The notes below the pieces were generated by a model. That model was not told where the DNA came from and did no database searches. It saw only the letters and a program-made list of their open reading frames with translations. Of a DNA stretch of 64,000 bases, positions 16,067 through 24,375 are shown one piece after another. Origin of the DNA: Spirosoma aerolatum (GTDB lineage: Bacteria; Bacteroidota; Bacteroidia; Cytophagales; Spirosomataceae); NCBI RefSeq assembly GCF_002056795.1, contig NZ_CP020104.1:3421001-3485000 (forward strand). Reading direction: 5' to 3'. Position 1 is the stretch's first letter, and each line of letters begins with the position of its first letter. A program made the position numbers and the translations under genes.

Positions 16067-17497
16067 TTACAACAGCTTCACTATATAATTGATGAGTTTT
16101 TTTACCGTGTCGGTATATGGCGGATAGATGAATTTCATCGTTCCGAAATCACGGTACATCACCCCCCGTTGATTCGAAAATTCCTGAAATCCGTGAATTC
16201 CATTCGACTTACCGATGCCACTGTGATTGACCCCCCCGAATGGCAGGTCGATGGTTGAAAACTGAAGCATCGTATCATTTACGACCGTATCACCAGCCGA
16301 TGTATGATCCAAAATGTAGCGTGTATGGGTTCGGTTTCGGCTGTGAATATAAAGTGCCAGTGGTTTTTCGCGTCGGTTGATCGTTTGTAGAGCCTGATCA
16401 AGGTTGTTGAACGAAATAACAGGAAGGATGGGGCCAAAAATTTCTTCCTGCATTACCTGCATCGCATCTGTCACGTTTTCCAGTACCGTAGGTTCCATGA
16501 AATTTTGAGCTGCATTGACCTTCCCGCCAAACGTAACCGTAGCTCCTTTGGATAACGCATCATCGAGCGTTTGTTTCAACCGTTGAAAATGGCGGTTATT
16601 AATAATACGAGCGTAACTAGTGGATGATTCAATGGGCTGGCCATCTGGACTATACATCTTTTGCAATCGCTCTTTAAGCAAATTCAGAAAAGGCGTTTTG
16701 ACCGACTCATGAACCAATACATAGTCGGGTGAAATGCAGGTTTGGCCCGCATTCAGGCATTTACCCCAGGCAAGTTGTTCGGCCGCCTGGGTTAGATTGG
16801 CGGATTCATCGACAATGGCCGGTGACTTACCACCGAGTTCGAGGGTTACTGACGCTAAGTGTTTGGCCGCAGCCGCCATCACAACCCGCCCGACAGCCGG
16901 GCTTCCGGTGAAAAAGATATGGTTAAACGGCAGGTCAAGCAGGGCCTGTGATACCGTTGCATCACCCTCGATAACAAGAACTTCTTCGGGCGGAAACAAC
17001 TCACTAATCATCTGTTTGAGTAGCGCAGACGTATGCGGTGTTAGTTCAGAAGGTTTCAGAATCACTACATTACCAGCTGCAAGGGCTAGTACCAGTGGGC
17101 GAATACTCAACGAAACCGGATAATTCCAGGGAGAGATGATCAGGATATTCCCTTTGGCTTCATGATGAATATAGCTACGCGTTCCGATCAAGGGCAATGG
17201 TGTAGGCAGTGGCTGCGGTTTTATCCATTGATTCAAGTGGCGGATAGCAAACCTGATTTCGGCATGGAGAGGAATCAGGTCTCCGAGCATAGCTTCGGCC
17301 GAAGGCTTCCGAAAATCAGTGTACATGGCCTGCTGGATCTCCTTTTCATGAACCGTAATCCAGGACTGAATACGACGGAGTCGCTCACGACGCTGTTCAA
17401 CGGTGGTTTGCGCCTGTTGGGGAGCGTGCCGACGTTGTGCATCAAAAGCCGACTGAATTGTCGTATACACATCAAATTTCGGAGCGGGGGTGGTCAT
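16067..17497 (-). CDS. aldehyde dehydrogenase family protein
   Basis: The 476-residue enzyme has the ALDH fold with catalytic Cys254 in NAGQTCISPDY and general base Glu220 in TLELGGKSP. Cofactor-binding ISPWNYP (121-127) and FTGSPAVG (196-203) are also present. The C-terminal hydrophobic Tyr/Leu segment (PPYTDTVKKLINYIVKLL) is typical of the class 3 / fatty aldehyde dehydrogenase branch, where it can associate with membranes. It should oxidise medium or long aliphatic aldehydes with NAD(P)+. The preferred substrate is not shown. Confidence 0.9.
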   Translation of the reverse strand: MTTPAPKFDVYTTIQSAFDAQRRHAPQQAQTTVEQRRERLRRIQSWITVHEKEIQQAMYTDFRKPSAEAMLGDLIPLHAEIRFAIRHLNQWIKPQPLPTPLPLIGTRSYIHHEAKGNILIISPWNYPVSLSIRPLVLALAAGNVVILKPSELTPHTSALLKQMISELFPPEEVLVIEGDATVSQALLDLPFNHIFFTGSPAVGRVVMAAAAKHLASVTLELGGKSPAIVDESANLTQAAEQLAWGKCLNAGQTCISPDYVLVHESVKTPFLNLLKERLQKMYSPDGQPIESSTSYARIINNRHFQRLKQTLDDALSKGATVTFGGKVNAAQNFMEPTVLENVTDAMQVMQEEIFGPILPVISFNNLDQALQTINRREKPLALYIHSRNRTHTRYILDHTSAGDTVVNDTMLQFSTIDLPFGGVNHSGIGKSNGIHGFQEFSNQRGVMYRDFGTMKFIYPPYTDTVKKLINYIVKLL

Positions 17498-17733
17498 AGG
17501 GGTACGGGTATTGAATTTTAGTTTGTGATTTTCAGCTTACTGCCGACTGATGCAATGGCCTGTTTATCGCTAGTCCTTTTTTGAAAACAGACCCTGATAC
17601 ATGCAAAAATTTTGAGCAGTAAACAGAAAAGCGTAAACGGACTACTTTTTACGATAAAAATACAAAATAATGGTTGATATGGATTTACAGGATGAATCGT
17701 TTATCTTAGCTGAAACTTTATCACCAATACTGG

Positions 17734-18921
17734 ATGTCGCTCGTTAGTGATAATATCCGCTACCTACGTAAGCTCAATGGGTTGACGCAGGAGCAGTTCT
17801 CCCGAAAGATTAATATTAAGCGTTCATTATTAGGGGCTTACGAGGAAGGTCGTGCCAACCCGAATCAGCAGAATATGCAGGCAATTGCCAGAGCCTTCAA
17901 TACAACCGTTGAATTGTTGACGCGGCAGGATTTACGGAAAATCCGCGAAACCCCTAATCTGAGTATACCACTTGGGCAATCAGCCAAACCAATCGATTCA
18001 CGACCATCGACTATTCGTACCGACGGAAAGCTTGATGCGGATGAAAACGACCCATTTCAACATCCCGATTTCCCGGATATTTTTGCCCAGCCATCTTCTT
18101 CGGTACCTGAACCTCAGCCACTGTCGTCGGTGCTGAATAAATATTACAAAACGCAGGAAGAACCCCGCCGAACAACCGACCATACTATGCCGGGGCCGCC
18201 GGTGATTACCTCGCCCATCCGGCCGGACCAGTCGCGGCAATCGGCTTCATTTCAGCCTGTAACGCCAAGTGCTCGGTCAGTTAGTCCGCCCGCCCAACCT
18301 TCTGTTGATGAGTTGTTTGGCCAGCCTTCGGGGCCGCGGCCTACCATGCCCAATTCCCGGCCGGAGGAGCCATTGACCTTTAATAACGTATATAAGGAAT
18401 CGTTTGGGTCGACACAGCCGGCGGCTGCCCCCCAAGCCATCGCTCCCAGTATTCCAGTGGTTGTGCAACGGCTGTTTGGAGAGTACAAACAGCGGTATCA
18501 GCAACCCGATTTCATCTATCGGTTGCCCGCCATGCACCTGCCCACCTTGCCCGAAGGCCATTACCGGGCTTTTGAGGCTGGGGATGATTTCGTATTTCCC
18601 GGAGCCTTGCTGGTAGGGCGGTTTATTCGAAACTGGTTCGATATTGCCGATGGGAAACAATATGTGCTGTTGGTTGCGCAACCTTCGTCTGGGTCGGGGA
18701 TTTGCTGCCGTCGTGTATACAATCAGGTGAAGATAAAAGGGACACTATTACTGACTGCCGACCGGGCTGATATTCCTAATCAGGAAATTGCCTTGAAGGA
18801 TGTGCTGGAAGTCTGGGAAATCTGCGCTTTTGTTAGTCAGACCATGCCGCCACCACCGCCCAATACGGATCGACTTCGTCAATTGATCGACGAGATGCGA
18901 TTCGAAGTGGAGCGGCTTTGA
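17734..18921 (+). CDS. XRE-family regulator with proline-rich linker and S24-like domain lacking the catalytic dyad
   Basis: The 395-residue protein has an N-terminal helix-turn-helix (residues 6-60, LRKLNGLTQEQFSRKINIKRSLL). A Pro/Ser/Gln-rich linker of about 165 residues (75-240) follows, then a C-terminal domain (260-370) with the strand pattern of the LexA/S24 peptidases. The Ser of the usual GDSM motif is replaced (G283-D284-D285-F), and the Lys of the VKR motif is replaced by Arg326 in CCRRV. Self-cleavage is therefore unlikely, and the domain may only dimerise or sense a ligand. Targets unknown. The short helical tail has a PPPPP tract. Confidence 0.78.
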   Translation: MSLVSDNIRYLRKLNGLTQEQFSRKINIKRSLLGAYEEGRANPNQQNMQAIARAFNTTVELLTRQDLRKIRETPNLSIPLGQSAKPIDSRPSTIRTDGKLDADENDPFQHPDFPDIFAQPSSSVPEPQPLSSVLNKYYKTQEEPRRTTDHTMPGPPVITSPIRPDQSRQSASFQPVTPSARSVSPPAQPSVDELFGQPSGPRPTMPNSRPEEPLTFNNVYKESFGSTQPAAAPQAIAPSIPVVVQRLFGEYKQRYQQPDFIYRLPAMHLPTLPEGHYRAFEAGDDFVFPGALLVGRFIRNWFDIADGKQYVLLVAQPSSGSGICCRRVYNQVKIKGTLLLTADRADIPNQEIALKDVLEVWEICAFVSQTMPPPPPNTDRLRQLIDEMRFEVERL

Positions 18922-19070
18922 TAGTTCAGTGGGGTAAGTAGGGATAAAGTCAGCCTGATGAACGGATTGGTTGCTTTTTTTGTCCGGTTTTATAAAACCC
19001 TATCTAATGAATAGTAGTTAGGTAGTATAACAAAGCAACAACCTGCTTTGAAATGTAAATGAGCGGTGCC

Positions 19071-19126
19071 CGGTACGATAGGTGATTGACAAGTTCGTTC
19101 AATCGATTGATTTCGTACCGTTTTTT
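19071..19126 (+). terminator. intrinsic terminator downstream of the XRE gene
   Basis: CGGTACGA (19071-19078) pairs with TCGTACCG (19113-19120), with GATTGA/TCAATC pairing inside, followed by six T residues. It is about 150 bp past the XRE stop. Confidence 0.65.
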
Positions 19127-19212
19127 CGGCCCTTCCTCTTGGAGTAGGGCTTTGGACACCGGATTTTCACGGATACCAAAGCCCCTACTACTTATATCCA
19201 ATGTCCAGGCCG

Positions 19213-19220
19213 TATTTTTG
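19213..19220 (+). promoter_or_regulatory. -7 element five bases before the truA start
   Basis: TATTTTTG followed by C is a full match to TAnnTTTG(C). Only five bases separate it from the truA ATG at 19226, which implies a leaderless or nearly leaderless transcript if it is used. Confidence 0.45.
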
Positions 19221-19225
19221 CGGCT

Positions 19226-19987
19226 ATGCGTTATTTCCTTCAACTGGCTTATCGAGGAACGAACTACCACGGATGGCAACGTCAACCGAATGGGGTAAGC
19301 GTTCAGGAAGTGCTTGAAAAAGCGCTCTCGACTGTATTCCGAAAACCCATATCGATTGTCGGGAGTGGCCGAACCGATACGGGCGTACATGCCCGTGAGC
19401 AATTTGCCCATTTTGAAACCGACGATGCGTTGCCACCGCATTTACTACGTTCGTTAAACAGCCTTATTCCACCTGATATAGCTGTTTATGATTGTTTTCC
19501 GGTTCGAGCCGACGATCATGCTCGATACACGGCTACGTTTCGGTATTATCAGTACCAGATCATCCGGCGGAAAGACCCATTTCAGGAGGGGCTTGCCTAC
19601 GTGTTTACGCCGTTACTGGCTGTAGACCAGATGGACGAAGCTGCGGCTATTTTATTGAATCACACCGATTTCGAGAGCTTTAGTAAAGTAAAAACCGATG
19701 TCAGAACGTTCAACTGTCAGATCGACTGGGCGTATTGGGAGCAAAAGACAAATGGTGATTTAGTATTTCATATTCGGGCTAATCGCTTTTTACATGGTAT
19801 GGTACGAGCGATTGTTGGAACATTGCTGGCTGTAGGGCAGGGGCGGCTCCTCGTCGCTGATGTTGAACGAATCATCCTGGCCCGCGACCGAAGACAGGCT
19901 GGTCGTGCTGCTCCTGCTGAGGGGCTATCATTGGTGCAGGTTGGCTATCCGGCCGAGGTGTTTGGTAAAAAAGGATTGAGGAGTTAG
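19226..19987 (+). CDS. truA: tRNA pseudouridine synthase A
   Basis: The 253-residue enzyme converts uridines 38-40 of the tRNA anticodon arm to pseudouridine. The catalytic Asp51 is in the invariant GSGRTDTGVHA motif (46-56). The family motifs YRGTNYHGWQRQ (9-20) and FLHGMVRAIVGTL (residues 188-200) are intact. Length and start are normal. The last codons and the stop lie inside the left arm of a 40-bp inverted repeat, so the extreme C-terminus is encoded by repeat DNA. Confidence 0.97.
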   Translation: MRYFLQLAYRGTNYHGWQRQPNGVSVQEVLEKALSTVFRKPISIVGSGRTDTGVHAREQFAHFETDDALPPHLLRSLNSLIPPDIAVYDCFPVRADDHARYTATFRYYQYQIIRRKDPFQEGLAYVFTPLLAVDQMDEAAAILLNHTDFESFSKVKTDVRTFNCQIDWAYWEQKTNGDLVFHIRANRFLHGMVRAIVGTLLAVGQGRLLVADVERIILARDRRQAGRAAPAEGLSLVQVGYPAEVFGKKGLRS

Positions 19988-20072
19988 GAGCGAGTAGTGA
20001 GAATAGCTGACGCATAATTTTGTATCGCGCTCGCTATTCTCACTACTCGCTCCTAACTCCTCAATCCTTTTT
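19968..20072. repeat. perfect 40-bp inverted repeat of heptad units overlapping the truA stop
   Basis: The left arm (19968-20007) and right arm (20033-20072) are exact reverse complements with a 25-nt loop. After a run of A, the left arm reads as five 7-nt units: GGATTGA, GGAGTTA, GGAGCGA, GTAGTGA, GAATAGC. The truA stop at 19985-19987 is within the arm. The right arm ends in a T run, so transcription from the left would meet a terminator-like structure of unusual length. Confidence 0.92.
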
Positions 20073-20105
20073 CCTACATTCGTCTTGACCTAAAAAGAAA
20101 ACCAC

Positions 20106-20711
20106 TTGAGAATAGGAACTATCATATTAGCCGCTGGGGAATCATCTCGTATGGGGGGCGAACCCAAACAACTGCTTATCTATAAAGGGCAGACCCTGAT
20201 TCGGCGGATTACCGAGAGTGCGCTAGCTTTACAACGTGGCCCTGTGGTGGTGGTACTGGGAGCCAGGCGCGAGCAAATTATACCGGAGCTGGCAGGCTTA
20301 CCCATCACCGTTATCGATAACCCCGGCTGGTCTACAGGTCAGGCATCGTCGCTCAAAACGGGGTTGGCGGCCCTCTATCTGACGCATAAAGATATTGATG
20401 GGGTGTTGGTCTTGCATACCGATCAGCCATTGGTATCGATGGGGTTGTTATTGCATATGCTGGAGGTGCGGAATGAGTCGGGCAAAGGAATTATCGCCTG
20501 CCGATATGGTACCCAAATCGGGGTTCCTGCCATTTTTAATCGGGACTATATTACGGAATTGCTTCAGTTGGAAGGGGATAAAAGCCTGCAATGGATCATT
20601 GTTCGGCATCGTGATGATTGTGCCGAAGTGCCGTTTGAGGCCGGAGCTATTGACTTGAACACCAAGCGTGATATCGAACTGTTTCAACAGGCACAGCTGG
20701 AAGCGCAATAA
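20106..20711 (+). CDS. MobA/MocA-like nucleotidyltransferase
   Basis: The 201-residue protein begins with the nucleotide-binding signature LAAGESSRMGGEPKQLL (8-24) and has VLHTDQPLV (98-106) for metal binding, as in the NTP_transf_3 family. Relatives transfer CMP or GMP to molybdopterin, while others make sugar nucleotides. It would act in the cytosol. No molybdoenzyme or cofactor gene lies nearby, so the acceptor is open. The start is a TTG fixed by the motif's closeness to the N-terminus; no ribosome binding site is seen. Confidence 0.8.
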   Translation: MRIGTIILAAGESSRMGGEPKQLLIYKGQTLIRRITESALALQRGPVVVVLGARREQIIPELAGLPITVIDNPGWSTGQASSLKTGLAALYLTHKDIDGVLVLHTDQPLVSMGLLLHMLEVRNESGKGIIACRYGTQIGVPAIFNRDYITELLQLEGDKSLQWIIVRHRDDCAEVPFEAGAIDLNTKRDIELFQQAQLEAQ

Positions 20712-20805
20712 GTAACGATACACTTGGGATACGGCAGGAACACAAATTTTTATTGATATATTGCTCGTTAAATTTTCGGGTTGATCATCCGTCGCAGCCG
20801 TTCCT

Positions 20806-21387
20806 ATGCAAAAACTTACGACAATTCAAGATCTTCAGACGCGTCTTTCGACGATCCTGCAAACGGTGGATCGGGAATTTGCTCCTCTTTCCGACGAGCA
20901 GCTTCGCTGGAAACCAGCGCCAGATCGCTGGAGTATTGTTGAATGCCTTCAGCACCTGAATCTGGCCGAGCGCTTCTACATTCGGAATATCCAGCATAAA
21001 GTGGACAAACTGGGATTGGTTCAGGCAATGCCAACCGATCAGACCCTACAAAGCGATTGGGTTGGGAAGGCGCTGTTGTTTGCGGTAGACCCACAGGTAA
21101 AACTGAAACTGCCTGCTCCTGGTGTGGTACGTCCCCGAACAGCGGCTGACCTGATTCCGGCTGATGTACTCGGGCAATTTATGGAATTACAAACCTTACT
21201 GCATAGTCTGCTAAATAAAGCTGGTTACCTCGACTGGAATCGGGAAAAAGTCATGACCCTATTTGGAAACTGGGTCAAGATTCGGCTGGGCGACGCGTTC
21301 CTAATGTTAGTAGCTCATACCGAACGGCATCTGAAACAAGCTATGCGGGTTAAAGCAGAAATGGGTACTTTTGCTCAGTCTAACTGA
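20806..21387 (+). CDS. DinB family protein
   Basis: The 193-residue protein has the four-helix DinB/DfsB-like plan. The typical N-terminal LSDEQLRWKPAPDRWSIVECLQHLNLAERFY (28-58) contains the first metal-binding His, and HTERHLKQ near the C-terminus supplies the second. Such proteins bind divalent metal and include thiol transferases and DNA-damage-induced proteins, but most have no assigned role. The stop is 9 bp before the antitoxin-like gene, which may be coincidental. Confidence 0.82.
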   Translation: MQKLTTIQDLQTRLSTILQTVDREFAPLSDEQLRWKPAPDRWSIVECLQHLNLAERFYIRNIQHKVDKLGLVQAMPTDQTLQSDWVGKALLFAVDPQVKLKLPAPGVVRPRTAADLIPADVLGQFMELQTLLHSLLNKAGYLDWNREKVMTLFGNWVKIRLGDAFLMLVAHTERHLKQAMRVKAEMGTFAQSN

Positions 21388-21396
21388 AAACGGATT

Positions 21397-21606
21397 ATGA
21401 GTCTTAAAGAACAAGTATCTTCTCAGTTGAATCAACTGTCAGAAGCGGAACTGGCAAAGGTTTCACAGTATATTATAGAATTAAAGGGTCTATTGCCTCC
21501 CCGACGTATTAAGAATAACGCATATTTGAACGTACGGAAGGTTTTGGAGGACGTTAGCGGTTCGATGGGCCAGTCTATTATTATCGAACGCGAGGATAGA
21601 CTATGA
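21397..21606 (+). CDS. VapB-like antitoxin
   Basis: The 69-residue protein starts with a helical segment (LKEQVSSQLNQLSEAELAKVSQYIIELKG) of the kind found in antitoxins paired with PIN-domain toxins in Bacteroidota. It ends in a charged tail suited to toxin binding. Its stop overlaps the start of the toxin remnant by the ATGA arrangement, the usual translational coupling of type II toxin-antitoxin modules. Since the toxin is broken, the antitoxin is probably a relic. No family can be fixed from sequence alone. Confidence 0.6.
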   Translation: MSLKEQVSSQLNQLSEAELAKVSQYIIELKGLLPPRRIKNNAYLNVRKVLEDVSGSMGQSIIIEREDRL

Positions 21607-21752
21607 TTTATTTTTTTGACTCCTCAGCATTAGTCAAATACTATACAAATGAAAAAGGAACTGAACAGCTAACTGCAATTATTCAGTATCCTGATACCTA
21701 CGGGTTGGCTCGTGAACTAGGCTACATTACCTGGAATCCGAATGCCCTCTAA
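21603..21752 (+). pseudogene. VapC PIN-domain toxin with an internal deletion
   Basis: The 49-codon frame begins MIYFFDSSALVKYYTNEKGTE on translation. This is the classic PIN-domain N-terminus with the first catalytic Asp (residue 6). After about 32 residues it jumps to ARELGYITWNPNAL, which looks like the extreme C-terminus of a PIN protein, where full-length members have roughly 130 residues. The central part with the other acidic residues is missing while the frame is kept. The product cannot be an active RNase. It overlaps the antitoxin by 4 bp. Confidence 0.75.
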
Positions 21753-21775
21753 GTAATAAATAACCTATGATTTGA

Positions 21776-24097
21776 ATGAAACACTATTTGACCCAAGACC
21801 CCTGGAACATTATTGAAGAGAGTTTTCACCGTGACTATAACGAAATAACCGAGAGCCTGATGTCGATCGGGAATGGTCGATTAGGGCAGCGGGGCAACTT
21901 TGAAGAGAAATTTACCGGAAAAACCTTGCAGGGTAATTATGTAGCCGGGGTATATTATCCTGATAAAACCCGCGTAGGCTGGTGGAAAAACGGCTACCCC
22001 GAATACTTTGCCAAAGTGTTGAACGCTGCCAATTGGATTGGTATCGACATCGATATTGAGTATGAAACCCTTGATCTGGCCCATTGCGAGGTCCGTGATT
22101 TCCGGCGGGTGCTGAATATGCAGGAAGGTTTCCTGGAGCGTTCGTTTATCGCCAGGCTGAAAAGTGGTAAGGAAATACAAGTTGTGGCCAAGCGATTCTG
22201 TTCCATCGTCGATGATGAATCGGGCGCCATTCGGTATGCCATAAAACCGCTGAACTTCGACGCCAAAATCACCATAACTCCCTATATCGACGGCGATATC
22301 CGCAACCGCGACGCCAACTATGACGAAACCTTTTGGGATGAGGTCCGCAAGGAAACGGGCTATGGTGAAGCCTACATCGAACTTCGGACACGCAAAACAG
22401 GCTTTCATGTGGCTACGGGTATGTGCGTCGAGATTGAGCAGGACGGCGTACGGGTCGATTATCAGTCGCAGCCGATCAAGTATGAAAAGTACGTAGCCAA
22501 CCGAATCACGCTCGACTGTCGGCAGGGGCAGGAAACGGTCATTTATAAATATGGCGTTAACCTATCGTCGCTGAACTACGATTCGGATACGATTCTTAAA
22601 GATGCCCGGCAGTATATCCAGCGAATTATGCGCAAGGGCTTCGATAAAATGCTGTTTGAGCAAAAGCAGGCCTGGGCCGATAAGTGGAAAATGGCTGATA
22701 TCGTTATTGAAGGCGATATTGCCGCGCAGCAAGGTATCCGGTTCAATATTTTTCAGTTGAATCAGACCTACACCGGCGAAGACGAACGGCTTAATATTGG
22801 CCCGAAAGGCTTCACGGGTGAAAAATACGGAGGGTCAACCTATTGGGACACCGAAGCGTACTGTTTACCCTTCTACCTCGCCACTGCCGATCAGAAAGTG
22901 GCCAGAAATCTGCTCGTCTATCGGTATAAGCAATTGGGTAAAGCCATCGAAAACGCCCAGAAACTAGGGTTTCGGGCAGGGGCGGCATTGTATCCGATGG
23001 TGACCATGAACGGTGAAGAATGCCATAATGAATGGGAAATTACGTTTGAGGAAATACACCGGAATGGGGCCATTGCCTACGCCATCTACGACTATGTTCG
23101 GTACACGGGTGATGAGCAGTATCTGGTTGAGTATGGGCTGGAAGTCCTGATTGCCATCAGTCGGTTCTGGAGCCAGCGCGTCAACTGGTCGAAGGCTAAA
23201 GAAAAGTACGTAATGTTGGGCGTGACGGGGCCGAATGAATACGAAAACAACGTCAACAACAACTGGTACACCAACTACATTGCCGCCTGGACGCTCCGGT
23301 ATACCTCCGAATCGGTTGCCAAAGTAAAGGGGCTGGACCCTGCGAAATATGCCGAGCTAATCGACCGGATTCATTTTCGCGAAGAGAAAGAGCTGGCAAC
23401 CGCCCGGCAGATTATCGATAAGATGTACCTGCCGTCTGATGAAGCACTGGGCGTGTTTTTGCAACAGGAAGGGTTTCTGGATAAGGACCTGATGCCCGTG
23501 ACGGATATTCCGAAAGGGCAGCGTCCGATCAACCAGAACTGGTCGTGGGACCGAATCCTGCGGTCATGTTTCATCAAACAGGCCGATGTGCTGCAGGGGA
23601 TCTACTTCTTTGAAGATGAATTCGATACGGATACCCTCCGACGTAATTTTGAGTTTTACGAACCCATGACGGTGCATGAATCGTCACTTTCGCCCTGCGT
23701 TCACAGCATTTTAGCCGCAAAGCTGGGTCTAAAAGATAAAGCGTACGAAATGTACCTACGCACCGCCCGACTCGACCTGGACGATTATAACAATGATACG
23801 GAAGATGGCTGCCACATTACGAGTATGGCCGGAACCTGGCTGGCTGTGGTGAAAGGATTCGGTGGGTTACGGGTCGAAAAGCAGCAATTGTTATTGAACC
23901 CGTATTGTCCCGATAAGTGGACCGCTTTCTCGTTTAAGATTCGATTCCGTGAAGCATTGCTGGAGGTGACGACCACACAGGCCGATGTAACGGTGCAAAA
24001 TTTTTCTGCCGGACCAATAACGCTTCACGTGCTTGGAAAAGAGATTGTGGTGAAACCAGAGAGCAAAAAAACAGTTGCAACTAAAGCAGGGGCTTAG
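21776..24097 (+). CDS. GH65 disaccharide phosphorylase (maltose phosphorylase-like)
   Basis: The 773-residue protein has the complete family 65 layout. The N-terminal beta-sandwich spans residues 1-270 (SIGNGRLGQRGNFEE near 30-44), followed by an (alpha/alpha)6 barrel and C-terminal sheet domain. The general acid is Glu488 in GVTGPNEYENNVNNN, almost the same position as in Lactobacillus brevis maltose phosphorylase. The phosphate-site-type segment KGFTGEKYGGSTYWDTE is at 344-360. It would split maltose or a related glucoside with phosphate in the cytosol. Specificity for maltose, trehalose or kojibiose is not certain. It stands alone, ended by its own terminator. Confidence 0.9.
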   Translation: MKHYLTQDPWNIIEESFHRDYNEITESLMSIGNGRLGQRGNFEEKFTGKTLQGNYVAGVYYPDKTRVGWWKNGYPEYFAKVLNAANWIGIDIDIEYETLDLAHCEVRDFRRVLNMQEGFLERSFIARLKSGKEIQVVAKRFCSIVDDESGAIRYAIKPLNFDAKITITPYIDGDIRNRDANYDETFWDEVRKETGYGEAYIELRTRKTGFHVATGMCVEIEQDGVRVDYQSQPIKYEKYVANRITLDCRQGQETVIYKYGVNLSSLNYDSDTILKDARQYIQRIMRKGFDKMLFEQKQAWADKWKMADIVIEGDIAAQQGIRFNIFQLNQTYTGEDERLNIGPKGFTGEKYGGSTYWDTEAYCLPFYLATADQKVARNLLVYRYKQLGKAIENAQKLGFRAGAALYPMVTMNGEECHNEWEITFEEIHRNGAIAYAIYDYVRYTGDEQYLVEYGLEVLIAISRFWSQRVNWSKAKEKYVMLGVTGPNEYENNVNNNWYTNYIAAWTLRYTSESVAKVKGLDPAKYAELIDRIHFREEKELATARQIIDKMYLPSDEALGVFLQQEGFLDKDLMPVTDIPKGQRPINQNWSWDRILRSCFIKQADVLQGIYFFEDEFDTDTLRRNFEFYEPMTVHESSLSPCVHSILAAKLGLKDKAYEMYLRTARLDLDDYNNDTEDGCHITSMAGTWLAVVKGFGGLRVEKQQLLLNPYCPDKWTAFSFKIRFREALLEVTTTQADVTVQNFSAGPITLHVLGKEIVVKPESKKTVATKAGA

Positions 24098-24122
24098 CCA
24101 CTGTTTAGGCAGTTTGTAACTG

Positions 24123-24167
24123 AAAATGGGTTTTCTAAGCTGCACGGCAACAGAAAGCCCATTTTTT
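24123..24167 (+). terminator. intrinsic terminator after the GH65 gene
   Basis: AAAATGGGTTTTCT (24123-24136) pairs with AGAAAGCCCATTTT (24152-24165) with a single G-T pair and a 15-nt loop. It ends in a six-T run. Confidence 0.8.
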
Positions 24168-24375
24168 ATGGCCGTGTGTATGACGAAAGTCCTTATGCGG
24201 AATGCTATAGTGTGTTATACATTTGCCTGATGATTGTTTTAATAACCGAATTCAAGTTCAAACCTGCTTTATGACGTTTCATGCGCAGGAACTTCCGGTT
24301 CATCCGGTAAGAGGTTGACGAATTTTGCCGAAAATGGCCATTTTAAGCCCTTTTACCTAACTGAGATCGTACTTC

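Larger units (their letters stand above)
18922..19225. other. 304-bp intergenic region with two stem-loops and the truA promoter
   Basis: No gene is seen. The region holds an intrinsic terminator at 19071-19126 and a second hairpin at 19143-19189. The second has AGTAGGGCTTTGG on the left and CCAAAGCCCCTACT on the right, with one bulged base. A TATTTTTGC element follows at 19213. The second hairpin lies just upstream of the truA promoter rather than in its leader. Confidence 0.6.

Noticed and set aside
20106..20711. molybdenum cofactor pathway locus
   Set aside because: Only the MobA/MocA-like fold is seen; no molybdoenzyme or other cofactor gene lies nearby.
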